A DNA stretch of 46,310 nucleotides from ZCTH02-B3 sp036563895 (lineage in GTDB: Bacteria > Bacillota > Bacilli > Paenibacillales > Paenibacillaceae): positions 1 to 46,310 of the forward strand of contig DATCLN010000065.1 of the NCBI GenBank assembly GCA_036563895.1, given 5' to 3'. Both the position numbers and the translations under genes were made by a program. Shown here piece after piece: positions 30,515-40,201 of the stretch; the stretch's first letter is position 1, and each line of letters starts with the position of its first letter. The notes under the pieces were generated by a model, which had not been told where the DNA came from, searched no databases, and saw only the letters and a list, made by a program, of their open reading frames with translations.

Positions 30515-31849
30515 TTATTCCCCCAGCAGCTTGCGGACCAGATCCTCCGGATCGAAGACGCGGATGTCGTCGGGAACCGTCTGGCCGCACGTGATGTAAG
30601 GAATGGAAAGGCCGAAATCCTGGACCAGGTTGAGAACCGCGCCGTACGAATCGGTTTCGTCAAACTTGGTGAGCAGCAGGCCGTCGACGCCGTACTTGGC
30701 AAAATGGGAGGCCACCGTTTTCATGTCGCCGTACTTGTGGGTCATGCTGAGCACCAGGTACGTCTGGGCGTTCTCCCCGGGCGACAGGAGGGCGTTGACC
30801 TCGGAAACATACAATTCGTTGCGGTAATTGCGTCCCGCCGTGTCCATCAGCAGAAGGTCCCTGTCGGCCAGCTTGTGGAAAGCCCTGTGCAGCTCGGAGG
30901 GGGAAAACACCACTTCCAGCGGCACGTTGAGGATGTTGGCGTAGGTCCTGAGCTGGTCGACGGCCGCGATCCGGTAGGTATCCGCCGTGATGAACCCGAC
31001 CGAACGCCGGTATGTAAGCGTCTGTTCGGCGGCCAGCTTGGCTAGGGTGGTCGTCTTGCCCACCCCCGTCGGCCCGACCAGACGGACGATGCGGGTATCC
31101 GGGGTGATGCCTTTGCCGGCGAAAGGAACGAGCCACTCCAGCAAGATCTCCCGTGCCACCTCGGCGGGGTCTCTCCGGTTCGCCGCCAGCCTGTTTTGCA
31201 TTTCTTCGGCGAAGCGTTCCACCAGGGAGGCCTCGACGCCCTGTTCCGCCAGCCGGCGCGACCAGCGCGCCGCCGGTTCGGGCAGGGTGCTGAGCGTCTG
31301 CAGCCTGGCCATGCGGAGGACCATTTCCTTCACGGCGCGCAGTTCCCGCATGAGCTCGTCCCGGTCTTCCCCCGCGGAAGGAACCGCTTCTTCTCCCGCC
31401 GGCCGGACGCCGGAGGACAAGCCGGATGGAGCCGCCGGTTCCGCGCGGGCAGCCGGGGACGAAGCCGGGGCTGAAGGCGGGGGCGATGCCGGGGACGGCT
31501 GATTCGCATACCGTTCCCTTACGGCCTGCGGAGGCACCAGCGTGGCGACGCCTGCGGCGTTGGAAGCGTCCGCCGGTCCGGCCGCGGCGGCGGAGGTCTG
31601 CCGGCCGTCCGGCCGCTCCGCCAGCGCCTGCCGGTGCATCGCCAGCGAACGGGCGGCCGCCTTCTCCCTGGTCAGCGCCGCGTCGTCCACCGCGGCGATC
31701 ACTTCCACGCGCCGCTTGCGGAACATTCCGAGAAATCCGCCTTCGCGGATTTCCTTCGTGCCGAGGATGACGGCGTCGGGTCCCAGTTCGCCGCGGATCT
31801 GCTGCACCGCTCCGGGCAAATCGTCCGCCACGTACCTTTTGACCTTCAT
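30515..31849 (-). CDS. flhF: Flagellar biosynthesis SRP-like GTPase FlhF
   Basis: FlhF is the third SRP-family GTPase, marking where flagella are built. The 444-aa product starts MKVKRYVADDLPGAVQQIRG, has a basic/Ala/Pro-rich B domain (about 60-170), an N domain, and a G domain with GPTGVGKTTTLAKLA, ITADTYRIAAVDQL, LMDTAGRN and TKFDET, ending GQTVPDDIRVFDPEDLVRKL. The ATG overlaps the flhA stop by ATGA. The B domain is longer than in B. subtilis (366-aa protein), in keeping with long disordered linkers elsewhere in this cluster. Confidence 0.96.
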   Translation of the reverse strand: MKVKRYVADDLPGAVQQIRGELGPDAVILGTKEIREGGFLGMFRKRRVEVIAAVDDAALTREKAAARSLAMHRQALAERPDGRQTSAAAAGPADASNAAGVATLVPPQAVRERYANQPSPASPPPSAPASSPAARAEPAAPSGLSSGVRPAGEEAVPSAGEDRDELMRELRAVKEMVLRMARLQTLSTLPEPAARWSRRLAEQGVEASLVERFAEEMQNRLAANRRDPAEVAREILLEWLVPFAGKGITPDTRIVRLVGPTGVGKTTTLAKLAAEQTLTYRRSVGFITADTYRIAAVDQLRTYANILNVPLEVVFSPSELHRAFHKLADRDLLLMDTAGRNYRNELYVSEVNALLSPGENAQTYLVLSMTHKYGDMKTVASHFAKYGVDGLLLTKFDETDSYGAVLNLVQDFGLSIPYITCGQTVPDDIRVFDPEDLVRKLLGE

Positions 31850-33879
31850 ATGCTCACCACCCCGACGCTCTGCACTTCAACGTTCGGTTCCAGTTCGCTG
31901 TAGGACAGCACGGGAATGTCCTGAAGGCTGCGCTCGATCAGGTTGCGCACGTGCATCCGGACGGCCGGGGACGTCAGCACGATGGGCTGCTGCCCGGATT
32001 GCGCCATGCGGCTGGCGTGCTCCGCAATGAGCCGCTGGATCGCCTGTGCCGAGACGGGATCGAGCGCCAGGTAGCTGCCGTGTTCCGTCTGCTGGACCGC
32101 ATCGGCGATTTTCTTCTCCGTGGACGGGCTCAGCGTGATCACCTTCACCGGTCCGCCGGAGCCGGCGTACTGCTGCGTGATTTGCCGCGACAGCGCCTGC
32201 CGGACGTATTCGGTGAGCACATCCGGGTCCTTCGTCCACTTCCCGTAGTCGGCCAGGGTCTCGAAAATGGTCACCAGATCCCGGATGGAAATTTTTTCCC
32301 TGAGCAGCTTCGCCAGGACTTTCTGGATGTCGCCGATGGTCAGCGTGTTCGGCACCAGCTCTTCGACCAGTGCCGGATAATGTTCCTTGACGCTGTCGAT
32401 CAGGGTCTTCGTTTCCTGGCGGCCGATGAGCTCGTGCGCGTGCTTCTTGATCACTTCCGTCAGATGGGTGGCCACGACGGAAGGCGGATCCACCACGGTG
32501 TAGCCGGCCAGTTCCGCGCGCTCCCGCATGGATTCGTCGATCCACAGGGCCGGAAGGCCGAAGGCCGGTTCGCGCGTTTCGATCCCGGTGATCGTTTCGT
32601 CTTCGGTCCCGGGGCTCATGGCCAGGTAATGATGTAACAATAATTCGCCGCGCGCCACCGTATTTCCTTTAATTTTGATGACGTATTCGTTCGGCTTGAG
32701 TTGAATGTTGTCGCGGATGCGGATGACCGGGACGATCAGCCCGAGTTCAAGCGCGCACTGGCGCCGGATCATGACGATCCGGTCCAGGAGGTCCCCGCCC
32801 TGCTGGGTGTCCGCCAGCGGAATCAGGCCGTAGCCGAACTCGAATTCGATGGGATCGACCTGCAGCAGGCTGAGGACGCTCTCCGGACTTCGCACCTCCT
32901 CGATCTGCTTTTCTTCCACCATCTGTTCCTCGGCCTTTTTCTGCCGGTTCAGGCCGCTTTGCATCTGGAATCCGGCGAACGTCATGAGCGCCGCGAAGGG
33001 CAGCGTGGTGACCAGGCCGATGGGGGTGGCGATGCCCAGCATGAAGATGGTCCCGGCAACGATGAACAGCAGCCGGGGATAGCGCAGCACCTGGGCGGTC
33101 ATGTCCGTCGCGATGTTGTTCGAGGACGCCGCGCGCGTGACAATGATGCCGGTGGCCGTGCTGAGCAGGAGCGCGGGAATTTCACTGACCAGGCCGTCGC
33201 CGATGGTGAGCACGGTGTACTTTTGCAGCGATTCGGCAAAGCTCAGGCCGTCCCGGATCATCCCGACGGCAAAGCCGGCGATCAGGTTGATGAACACGAT
33301 AGTGATGGTGGCGATGGCGTCGCCCCGGACAAATTTGCTTGCGCCGTCCATCGCGCCGTAGAAATCGGCTTCGCGTTCGATTGCCGCGCGGCGTTCCATC
33401 GCCTGCTGCTCGTTGATGAGCCCGGCATTGAGGTCCGCGTCGATGGCCATCTGCTTGCCGGGCATGGCGTCGAGGGTGAAGCGCGCCGCCACTTCCGCCA
33501 CGCGCTCCGCCCCGCGGGTGATGACAATGAACTGCACGATGGTCAGGATGAGAAAGACAATGAAACCGATGGCCGTGTCGCCGTGGGTGACGAAGGTCCC
33601 GAAGGTCTCCACGACCCTGCCGGCTTCCCCTTCGGTCAAGATGAGCCGGGTGGTGGAAATGTTCAGCGCCAGCCTGAACAGCGTAAGAATGAGAAGGACC
33701 GTTGGAAACGCGGAAAACTGCAGCACGTCTTCCGTGTTCATCGCCAGCAGCAGAACGAGCAGCGACAGCGAAATGTTGATGATGAGCAGAAAGCTGAGCA
33801 GTTGATGGGGAAGCGGCACGATCATCATCAGGACAATGCCGATGACGCCGACCAAGATGAGGACATCCCGGACTTTCAC
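31846..33879 (-). CDS. flhA: Flagellar type III export gate protein FlhA
   Basis: FlhA forms the nonameric ring of the flagellar export gate. The 677-aa product begins at 33879 with KVRDVLILVGVIGIVLMMIV and has about eight membrane segments in its first 330 residues. The conserved FHIPEP-region segments FPTVLLILTLFRLALNISTT and LDAMPGKQMAIDADLNAGLI are present. The large cytoplasmic domain follows (REPAFGLPALWIDES, VVDPPSVVATHLTEVIKKHA). GGAGGGAAGCGACA precedes the start. The 143-base gap before it contains no promoter I can identify. Confidence 0.97.
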   Translation of the reverse strand: MKVRDVLILVGVIGIVLMMIVPLPHQLLSFLLIINISLSLLVLLLAMNTEDVLQFSAFPTVLLILTLFRLALNISTTRLILTEGEAGRVVETFGTFVTHGDTAIGFIVFLILTIVQFIVITRGAERVAEVAARFTLDAMPGKQMAIDADLNAGLINEQQAMERRAAIEREADFYGAMDGASKFVRGDAIATITIVFINLIAGFAVGMIRDGLSFAESLQKYTVLTIGDGLVSEIPALLLSTATGIIVTRAASSNNIATDMTAQVLRYPRLLFIVAGTIFMLGIATPIGLVTTLPFAALMTFAGFQMQSGLNRQKKAEEQMVEEKQIEEVRSPESVLSLLQVDPIEFEFGYGLIPLADTQQGGDLLDRIVMIRRQCALELGLIVPVIRIRDNIQLKPNEYVIKIKGNTVARGELLLHHYLAMSPGTEDETITGIETREPAFGLPALWIDESMRERAELAGYTVVDPPSVVATHLTEVIKKHAHELIGRQETKTLIDSVKEHYPALVEELVPNTLTIGDIQKVLAKLLREKISIRDLVTIFETLADYGKWTKDPDVLTEYVRQALSRQITQQYAGSGGPVKVITLSPSTEKKIADAVQQTEHGSYLALDPVSAQAIQRLIAEHASRMAQSGQQPIVLTSPAVRMHVRNLIERSLQDIPVLSYSELEPNVEVQSVGVVSI

Positions 33880-34012
33880 TGTCGCTTCCCTCCTTCCCGT
33901 TCTTTCAGGCGCGTTCGCTTCGTCAGGCTGTCAGTCACACAAGTGCTGCGGCCATCGGCCGCCCGCGGCGGGGCGGCGGATTTGGCGGATTTTCGCTTTG
34001 TCCCGTCCCCGG

Positions 34013-34036
34013 AGGCCTGCCGTCAGGCCTGCCGTC
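34013..34036. repeat. 12-bp tandem duplication across the flhB stop codon
   Basis: AGGCCTGCCGTC occurs twice head to tail at 34013-34024 and 34025-34036. The second copy encodes the last residues of flhB and the stop, and the first lies just beyond it. It is a simple slippage-type duplication with no visible effect on the protein. Confidence 0.7.
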
Positions 34037-35114
34037 TGCCCTTCAGCCGGTAGACGTAGGCCAGCACTTCCGCCACGGCGTGATACAGATCGGCCGGAAT
34101 CGTGTCGCCGATATCCGTCCGCTCGTACAGCGTCCTGGCGAGGGGCCGGTTCTCGACGATGACGACGTCGTGGGCCCGGGCGATTTCGCGGATGCGGATC
34201 GCCAGATAGTCGACGCCCTTGGCCACCACCTTCGGGGCTTCCATCGTCGTCCCCTCATAGCGCAACGCCACCGCGTAGTGCGTCGGGTTGGTGATGACCA
34301 CGTCCGCCTTCGGCACTTCCTGCATCATCCGCATCATCGCGATCCGGCGCTGCCGCTCGCGGATCCGGCTGCGGACCAGCGGATCGCCTTCCTGCTGCTT
34401 TAGCTCGTCCTTGATGTCCTGCTTGCTCATCCGCAGGCTTTTTTCATGTTCATAACGCCGATAGACATAGTCGGCGATGGACAGGATAAACAACAGTACA
34501 GCCACGAACAGGATGAGCCGCATCACCAGATCGGCGGTATAGGCGAACATTTCCTGCACGGGCACGTTCGCCAGCATCAGGAAACGGTCCCGTTCCGACC
34601 AGAGCAGAACGAAGACCACCGAGCCGACCACGGCCAGCTTGAGGACGCTTTTGACAAGTTCCACCACGGAGCGCCAGCCGAACAGGTTGCGGAATCCCGC
34701 AATCGGATTGAGCCGGGTGAGATTCGGCTTCAGCAACGCCGGCGTGAACAGCAGACCGAACTGGAAATAACCGGCGGCCACGGCCATGACGAGAGCCACC
34801 GCGAAAATCGGGCCGAGCAGCCACGCGAGCTGCACGACATACGCGGAGAAGAACCGGAACACGTTGCCCGGCGTGATTTCCATCGTCAGGTGGTGTTCCA
34901 GAATCCCTCTAAACAGGCCAAACAGGCGGTTTCCGAAATGGGAACCGAGAACCGCCAGGCACAGCAGCGTGCCCAGCAGCACCAGGGCCGAGGGTACCTC
35001 CGCGCTTTGCGGAACCTGCCCTCTCCTGCGGGCCTGCTGGCGTCTCTTCGGCGTTGCCTTTTCCGTTTTTTCCCCCGCGAAGAGCTGCAGGTTCATCGGC
35101 AGCGGTCGGCGCAC
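34023..35114 (-). CDS. flhB: Flagellar export switch protein FlhB
   Basis: FlhB controls the switch of export specificity from rod/hook to filament proteins. The 363-aa product has the N-terminal EKTEKATPKRRQQARRRGQV, four membrane segments, and a cytoplasmic domain with the autocleavage site NPTH in ADVVITNPTHYAVALRYE; cleavage is expected between Asn and Pro. The GTG at 35114 is supported by GGGAGG seven bases upstream and gives a short leader before MNLQLFAGEKTEK. The protein is complete. Confidence 0.97.
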   Translation of the reverse strand: MRRPLPMNLQLFAGEKTEKATPKRRQQARRRGQVPQSAEVPSALVLLGTLLCLAVLGSHFGNRLFGLFRGILEHHLTMEITPGNVFRFFSAYVVQLAWLLGPIFAVALVMAVAAGYFQFGLLFTPALLKPNLTRLNPIAGFRNLFGWRSVVELVKSVLKLAVVGSVVFVLLWSERDRFLMLANVPVQEMFAYTADLVMRLILFVAVLLFILSIADYVYRRYEHEKSLRMSKQDIKDELKQQEGDPLVRSRIRERQRRIAMMRMMQEVPKADVVITNPTHYAVALRYEGTTMEAPKVVAKGVDYLAIRIREIARAHDVVIVENRPLARTLYERTDIGDTIPADLYHAVAEVLAYVYRLKGRRQA

Positions 35115-35145
35115 GGGCGTTCCTCCCTTCCGGACGCGCGGATGC

Positions 35146-35925
35146 TTACGAACCGGCGATGGCCAGCCACTCCCTCAGCGCGCCGAACATCCGGTCGAAA
35201 ATCATCCGCAGGATGACGCCCAGCCCGGGCATCATCAGCATCAGGACGATCAGGCCGACGAGAATTTTCAGCGGAATGCCAAGGACAAAAACGTTGAATT
35301 GCGGCGCGGTGCGGGCGAGCAGCCCCGTGGCGACGTCGGACAGGAATACCGCCACCATCACCGGCGCCGCGATCTGCAGGCCCATCAAAAAGGTGCGGGA
35401 AAACGTCTCCGTCAAAAACTGCGTCAGGGCTCCCCCGTAAATGTTCTGAAAAAAGTTGTTCTCCAGCGGAAGCCACCGGTAGCTGTCCATGATGGCGCCG
35501 AGCAGGTAATGGTGCCCGTCGATGGACAGAAACACCAGGATCGCCACCATGAGCTTGAGGTTTCCGACCACCGGGGCGGCGACGCCGGTCAAGGGATCGA
35601 TGATATTGGCCAGGCCGAAGCCCTTTTGCAGATCGATAAAGCCCCCTGAAATCTGGACGATGGCGAAGAACAGATAGGCGACGAAACCAAGCCACAGGCC
35701 CGCCAGCACTTCCCGGATCACCAGCAGGATATACCGGTTGTCCGTCACGACTTCCGTATCCGTCCCGAGCGTCAGAAAGACAAGCAGCGACACGAAAAAA
35801 GCGAGCCCGATCTTGAACATGGCCGGGACATTCCGCGAACTGAACACCGGGGCGCTAACAAAAAACGAGGAAATCCGACAAAGGACAAGCAAAAAAGCGG
35901 GCCATGCCTGCAGGATCGCGTTCAT
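35146..35925 (-). CDS. fliR: Flagellar export gate protein FliR
   Basis: FliR assembles with FliP and FliQ into the helical export channel. The 259-aa product is strongly hydrophobic with about six membrane segments, FFVSAPVFSSRNVPAMFKIG near the N-terminus and GGFIDLQKGFGLANIIDPLT in the middle, both typical. It begins seven bases after the fliQ stop and ends 31 bases before flhB. Confidence 0.95.
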   Translation of the reverse strand: MNAILQAWPAFLLVLCRISSFFVSAPVFSSRNVPAMFKIGLAFFVSLLVFLTLGTDTEVVTDNRYILLVIREVLAGLWLGFVAYLFFAIVQISGGFIDLQKGFGLANIIDPLTGVAAPVVGNLKLMVAILVFLSIDGHHYLLGAIMDSYRWLPLENNFFQNIYGGALTQFLTETFSRTFLMGLQIAAPVMVAVFLSDVATGLLARTAPQFNVFVLGIPLKILVGLIVLMLMMPGLGVILRMIFDRMFGALREWLAIAGS

Positions 35926-35932
35926 GACACCC

Positions 35933-36202
35933 TCAGCCTATGTAATCCGCCAGATTTCCGAGAAGTCTCGCCGTAAAGTCAACCATTACGCTCAGGATCC
36001 AAGGGCCGAACAGGAGCAGGGCGACGAACACGGCGAAGATCTTGGGGATGAAGGCCAGAGTTTGCTCCTGGATATGGGTGGTCGCCTGAAGGATGCTGAC
36101 CGTCAGGCCGACGGCCAGGGCCAGCCCCAGTAGCGGCGCCGTGATCTTCAGTACGGTGTACAGCGCTTCCCCGGCCAACCCGATGACAAATTCCGCGCTC
36201 AT
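35933..36202 (-). CDS. fliQ: Flagellar export gate protein FliQ
   Basis: FliQ is the two-helix subunit of the export gate. The 89-aa product has ALYTVLKITAPLLGLALAVG and FIPKIFAVFVALLLFGPWIL as its two membrane hairpins, separated by the conserved ILQATTHIQEQTL. The ATG has GGAGGG seven bases upstream. Length is standard. Confidence 0.96.
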   Translation of the reverse strand: MSAEFVIGLAGEALYTVLKITAPLLGLALAVGLTVSILQATTHIQEQTLAFIPKIFAVFVALLLFGPWILSVMVDFTARLLGNLADYIG

Positions 36203-36226
36203 CGCTCAACCCTCCGGTTTCGGACT

Positions 36227-36979
36227 TCAGGGCTGAAAACTGGACAGCAGCGATTTGACGACCAGATACCAGCCGTCCACCAGTACGAACAGCAAAATCT
36301 TGAAAGGCAGCGAAATCATGACCGGCGGCAGCATCAGCATCCCCATGGCCATCAGGGTGCTGGCGACCACCATGTCGATGACGAGAAACGGCACGAAGAT
36401 CATGAATCCCATCTGAAACGCCGTCTTGATCTCGCTCAGGGCGAAGGAAGGAATGAGCACCGTCAGCGGGATGTCCTCGTAGGTAGCCGGCTTTTCCGCC
36501 TTGGCGTAATTGAGAAAAAGCAGCAGGTCTTTCTCCCGCGTATGCTTGTACATGAACTCCTTCATCGGCACGGCGGCCCTCTCGAGCGCTTCGGTCTGGC
36601 TGATCTGGCCGCTCAGGTACGGCTGCACCGCCTGCTCGTTGACTTTGGACAGCGTCGGCGCCATGATGAACAGCGTCAGAAACAGGGCCATTCCGATGAG
36701 CACCTGCGTGGGTGGCGTCTGCTGCGTGCCGAGGGAAGTCCGCACGAAGCTGAGCACAATGACGATGCGCGTAAAACTGGTCATGAGCACCAGGATCGCC
36801 GGCGCCAGGCTGAGCACGGTGATGAGCAGCAGGATGGTCAGCGCGGAAGCGCCCACCGGTTCGGCGTCGGTGCCGATGGTAATGCTCACAATGTCCTCGG
36901 CCGCCGCGCTGTTTCCCGTCCGGACGAGACCGGCGAGGGCAAGCGCAAAGCCGGCCGCCCATTTCCGCAATCGCTTCAT
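36227..36979 (-). CDS. fliP: Flagellar export gate protein FliP
   Basis: FliP forms the core of the export pore. The 250-aa product carries a cleavable-type signal sequence (MKRLRKWAAGFALALAGLV, cut probably near NSAAA), SLAPAILVLMTSFTRIVIVL, SFVRTSLGTQQTPPTQVLIG and four membrane segments, including the Met-rich DMVVASTLMAMGMLMLPPVM. The ATG overlaps the fliO stop by ATGA. Confidence 0.97.
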   Translation of the reverse strand: MKRLRKWAAGFALALAGLVRTGNSAAAEDIVSITIGTDAEPVGASALTILLLITVLSLAPAILVLMTSFTRIVIVLSFVRTSLGTQQTPPTQVLIGMALFLTLFIMAPTLSKVNEQAVQPYLSGQISQTEALERAAVPMKEFMYKHTREKDLLLFLNYAKAEKPATYEDIPLTVLIPSFALSEIKTAFQMGFMIFVPFLVIDMVVASTLMAMGMLMLPPVMISLPFKILLFVLVDGWYLVVKSLLSSFQP

Positions 36980-37515
36980 GGCCTGTCCATCCGATCATCC
37001 TTGGAATGATCCTGAAGCAGCTGTTCCAAGCGTGCCCTGCGCTCCGAAAGCTCGCGCAGCCGGCGCTGGAGGGACTGCTCGAAGGTCTCGCCGGGGGCTT
37101 GTCCCGTCCGCCGCGCAGGGTCCGAAGGCATGTCCGCGGACCTGCGAAGGAACCTCTCCGCCCACGCGGGCAACCGGACCGGTCGGGAAGCGTCGGCCTC
37201 GTCCAGCGCCTCCAGCAAAGCGGCGACCGTCTCGGGATCCCGGATCGCGTCGATCAGGGTCACGTCGTCGCCGACTCCGAGCACGTAGATGCGGCCGTTC
37301 CACTCCACCACCTGGATCGATTTGTTCGTCCCCAGCGCCATGCCGCCCAGATGCCGCATGGACCGGCTGGCCCAGAAACCGCGTCCCCTCCTGGCCAGAA
37401 GCCTGAGCAGCCACAAAATGGCCGCGACCACCAAGACAAGGACAAAGATGACCCAAAGCACTTCCCAGGCGAAGCTCGGGTACGCCTCTTCCGACGCCAT
37501 CGGGACAACGGGCAT
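36976..37515 (-). CDS. fliO: Flagellar protein FliO (FliZ of Bacillus)
   Basis: FliO helps assemble the FliP complex of the export gate. The 179-aa product has one membrane helix (about 17-38, WEVLWVIFVLVLVVAAIL), followed by the family core GMALGTNKSIQVVEWNGRIY and VLGVGDDVTLIDAI. A charged C-terminal tail of coiled-coil type follows (LQRRLRELSERRARLEQLLQ). ATG at 37515 has AAGGAG eight bases upstream. It lies between cheY and fliP, as in B. subtilis. Confidence 0.9.
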   Translation of the reverse strand: MPVVPMASEEAYPSFAWEVLWVIFVLVLVVAAILWLLRLLARRGRGFWASRSMRHLGGMALGTNKSIQVVEWNGRIYVLGVGDDVTLIDAIRDPETVAALLEALDEADASRPVRLPAWAERFLRRSADMPSDPARRTGQAPGETFEQSLQRRLRELSERRARLEQLLQDHSKDDRMDRP

Positions 37516-37535
37516 GGCACGTGCTCCTTCGCCCG

Positions 37536-37898
37536 TCAGCCGATGGTTTTTTTGACCGCTTCAATCACGCGATCCGCCTGGAACGGCTTGACGATGAAGT
37601 CCTTGGCTCCGGCCTGGATGGCGTCGATGACCATCGCCTGCTGGCCCATGGCGGAGCACATGATCACCTTGGCGTTGGCGTCCATCTTGCGGATTTCCTT
37701 GAGGGCGGTGATCCCGTCCATTTCCGGCATCGTGATGTCCATGGTCACCAGATCGGGCTGAAGTTCCTTGTACCGCTCGATCGCCTGGATGCCGTCCTGG
37801 GCTTCCCCGACGACCTCGTAGCCGTTTTTGGTGAGAATGTCACGAATCATCATGCGCATGAAAGCCGCGTCATCGACGATGAGAATGCGTTTCCCCAT
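37536..37898 (-). CDS. cheY: Chemotaxis response regulator CheY
   Basis: Phosphorylated CheY binds the FliM/FliY switch and sets rotation direction. The 120-aa single receiver domain has acidic pocket Asp9-Asp10 (ILIVDDAAFMR), acceptor Asp54 (LVTMDITMPEMDG), a Ser in VIMCSAMGQ and the Lys of FIVKPFQ. The ATG follows GGGGGGAG. It sits right after fliY, whose product can remove its phosphate. Confidence 0.97.
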   Translation of the reverse strand: MGKRILIVDDAAFMRMMIRDILTKNGYEVVGEAQDGIQAIERYKELQPDLVTMDITMPEMDGITALKEIRKMDANAKVIMCSAMGQQAMVIDAIQAGAKDFIVKPFQADRVIEAVKKTIG

Positions 37899-37944
37899 GT
37901 GCGGTCTCCCCCCAACGGATCTGGTTCGTGTTCGTTATGATCGC

Positions 37945-39168
37945 TTAGACTTTCTGGATGCGGTCCCATTGGCTGATGATATCGGTGACGCGGACACCGA
38001 AGTTTTCGTCGATGACCACCACTTCACCCTTGGCGATCAGCTTGTTGTTGACCAGGATGTCCACGGGCTCGCCGGCCAGCTTGTCAAGCTCGATGACGGA
38101 CCCCTGGGACAGCTCCAGGATTTCCTTGATCTGCTTGTACGTCCTGCCGAGTTCGACGGTGACCTTCAAGGGAATGTCCAGAAGCAGATCCAGGTTGGTC
38201 TGTTCGGCCTGCGGGTAGCCGCCGCCTCCAATGCTGCCGAATTGCACCGGCTGGACGCTGACGTTCCGGGTCACGGCGCCGTACGTATGCGGCTGCCCGG
38301 CCGGCGGTCCTTCCATCATCGGTCCGCCGACAGGTCCGCCCGCGGGTCCTCCCGGCGTCCCGCCCGCCGGTCCTCCGGCGGCCGCTCTGGACATGACGGG
38401 TTCCGGCTGGGGTGCACCCGCCGCGGCCGGTGCCGGCGGAGGAGACGAAGCCCCCGCTGTGGCCGGTGCCGGCTGCGATTCCGCCCCGCTCATCAGCGAA
38501 GCCACCAGTTCCTTGGCGAACGGAATCGTCTGGAGCTGCAAGATGGTGGAATCGACCAGATCTTCGATGGTCAGCCGGAACGAGATCTTGATCAGGATGT
38601 CCCCTTCCGGAATGCTGGACAGTCCGATGCCCTTGGGCGCGTCCATGATGACGATGCCCGGCGGCGAGATGTTGACCAGCCGGTTGAAGATGGTGGACAT
38701 GGACGTGGCGGCGGAACCCATCATCTGGTTCATCGCTTCCTGGACGGCGCTGATGTGGATTTCGTTCAGCTCCGTGTCCTTCGGCTTGCCCTCCCCGCCC
38801 AGCATGAGATCCGCGATGACCGCCGCGTCCGAGGTGCGGATGATCAGCGCGTTGACGCCTTCAAAACCCTCCAGGTAGCTGACGTGCACCGCCACGTGGG
38901 GTTTCGGGAACTCATCCTCCAGCTTGGACCGGTGGATGAGGGACACGTGCGGCGTGGTGATTTCCACCTTCTTCCCGAGCAGGGTCGAAAGCGCGGTGGC
39001 CGCGCTGCCAAAGGTGATGTTGCCGATTTCGCCGAGGGCGTCCTGCTCCAGCGGCGTGAGCACGTCGTTGATATCCGTGATTTCCTTGTTCTCTTCGCTG
39101 TCATCCGCGGCGTTCTGACGCAAAAGCGCGTCGATTTCCTCTTGCGACAGATAGTCCTTACCCGACAT
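37945..39168 (-). CDS. fliY: Flagellar switch protein and CheY-P phosphatase FliY
   Basis: FliY replaces FliN in Gram-positive C-rings and also dephosphorylates CheY-P. The 407-aa product has an N-terminal CheY-binding motif YLSQEEIDALLRQ. A CheC-like middle follows with two phosphatase signatures (GEIGNITFGSAATALS and VQEAMNQMMGSAATSMS). Next come a Gly/Pro/Ala-rich linker of about 80 residues and a C-terminal FliN/SpoA domain (DIPLKVTVELGRTYKQIKEI, GEVVVIDENFGVRVTDI). ATG at 39168 has AGGAGG six bases upstream and lies 11 bases inside the fliM frame; the start at 39186 is rejected. Confidence 0.96.
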   Translation of the reverse strand: MSGKDYLSQEEIDALLRQNAADDSEENKEITDINDVLTPLEQDALGEIGNITFGSAATALSTLLGKKVEITTPHVSLIHRSKLEDEFPKPHVAVHVSYLEGFEGVNALIIRTSDAAVIADLMLGGEGKPKDTELNEIHISAVQEAMNQMMGSAATSMSTIFNRLVNISPPGIVIMDAPKGIGLSSIPEGDILIKISFRLTIEDLVDSTILQLQTIPFAKELVASLMSGAESQPAPATAGASSPPPAPAAAGAPQPEPVMSRAAAGGPAGGTPGGPAGGPVGGPMMEGPPAGQPHTYGAVTRNVSVQPVQFGSIGGGGYPQAEQTNLDLLLDIPLKVTVELGRTYKQIKEILELSQGSVIELDKLAGEPVDILVNNKLIAKGEVVVIDENFGVRVTDIISQWDRIQKV

Positions 39169-40162
39169 CCTCTTCCTCCTCCACATCCTCGGTTACGATC
39201 TCGTCAATCTGGACGGCCATGCGGTCCCGCACCGTCCCCGGACTGCCCAGATATTTCACCTTTTCCCCCACCCTGATGCAGAGCTTGTCGCCGACGGCCT
39301 TGTCCAGCGCGATCACGTCGCCGACCGCAAGGTTGAGGAATTCCTGCACGGTGATCCGGGAAGTGCCCAACTCCACCACGATCGGCAGCTTCGCCTTGGT
39401 GACGCGCTGTTCCAGCATTTCCACTTCTTCCGGCGCCCGGGACTTTTTCTGGGACACGAACCAGTGATGCACCGACAGCTTCGGCATGATCGGTTCGATC
39501 ACCACGTGCGGGATGCAAAGGTTGATCATGCCCGTGGTGTCGCCGATTTTCGTGCTCATCGAGATGAGCGCGATGGTTTCGTTCGGCGATACGATCTGCA
39601 TGAACTGCGGGTTCGTTTCCAGGGTCTCGAGCCGGATGTGCAGATCGATCACCGTTTTCCAGGCTTCCTGCAGCGTCGCCAGCGCGCGGCCGAACATGCG
39701 CTCCAGGATGATCGTTTCGATCTCCGTCAGCGAGGTGATCTTGGCGGGCGCGACGCCCATCCCGCCGAGCAGGCGGTCAAGCATGGCAAAGGCGACGTTC
39801 GGGTGCACTTCCAGCACCATGCGGCCTTCCAGCGGTTCCGCCTCGAAGATGTTCAGAATCGTCATCTTCGGGATGGAACGGATGAATTCGTCGTAAGGCA
39901 GCTGTTCCACCTGCACGACGTTGATCTGCACGAACGTTCTCAGCTGCGCGGAGAAGTACGTGGTCAGGTAGCGCGCGAAGTTTTCGTGGATGCGGGTCAG
40001 GCTGCGCAGGTGGTCCTTGGAAAACCGGACGGCGCGCTTGAAATCGTACACGCGGATTTTCCGCTGCTGCTCTTCCCGCTTCAGTTCTTCCGCATCCATT
40101 TCGCCGGACGACAGCGCGGCTAGCAGCGCGTCGATCTCGCTTTGCGAAAGAACGTCCACCAC
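39158..40162 (-). CDS. fliM: Flagellar motor switch protein FliM
   Basis: FliM is the C-ring protein that binds CheY-P. The 334-aa product starts with the CheY-binding segment VLSQSEIDALLAALSSGEM, then the central domain (LRSLTRIHENFARYLTTYFS, RLLGGMG) and a C-terminal SpoA domain (LPIVVELGTSRITVQEFLNL). It ends in a Glu-rich tail overlapping fliY. The start is the first of two adjacent GTG codons (40162 or 40159), with GGGGGG about eight bases upstream. Confidence 0.97.
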   Translation of the reverse strand: MVDVLSQSEIDALLAALSSGEMDAEELKREEQQRKIRVYDFKRAVRFSKDHLRSLTRIHENFARYLTTYFSAQLRTFVQINVVQVEQLPYDEFIRSIPKMTILNIFEAEPLEGRMVLEVHPNVAFAMLDRLLGGMGVAPAKITSLTEIETIILERMFGRALATLQEAWKTVIDLHIRLETLETNPQFMQIVSPNETIALISMSTKIGDTTGMINLCIPHVVIEPIMPKLSVHHWFVSQKKSRAPEEVEMLEQRVTKAKLPIVVELGTSRITVQEFLNLAVGDVIALDKAVGDKLCIRVGEKVKYLGSPGTVRDRMAVQIDEIVTEDVEEEEDVG

Positions 40163-40201
40163 TTGGCGTTCCCCCCTTCCGATGACGTGCCGGTCGGACC
40201 G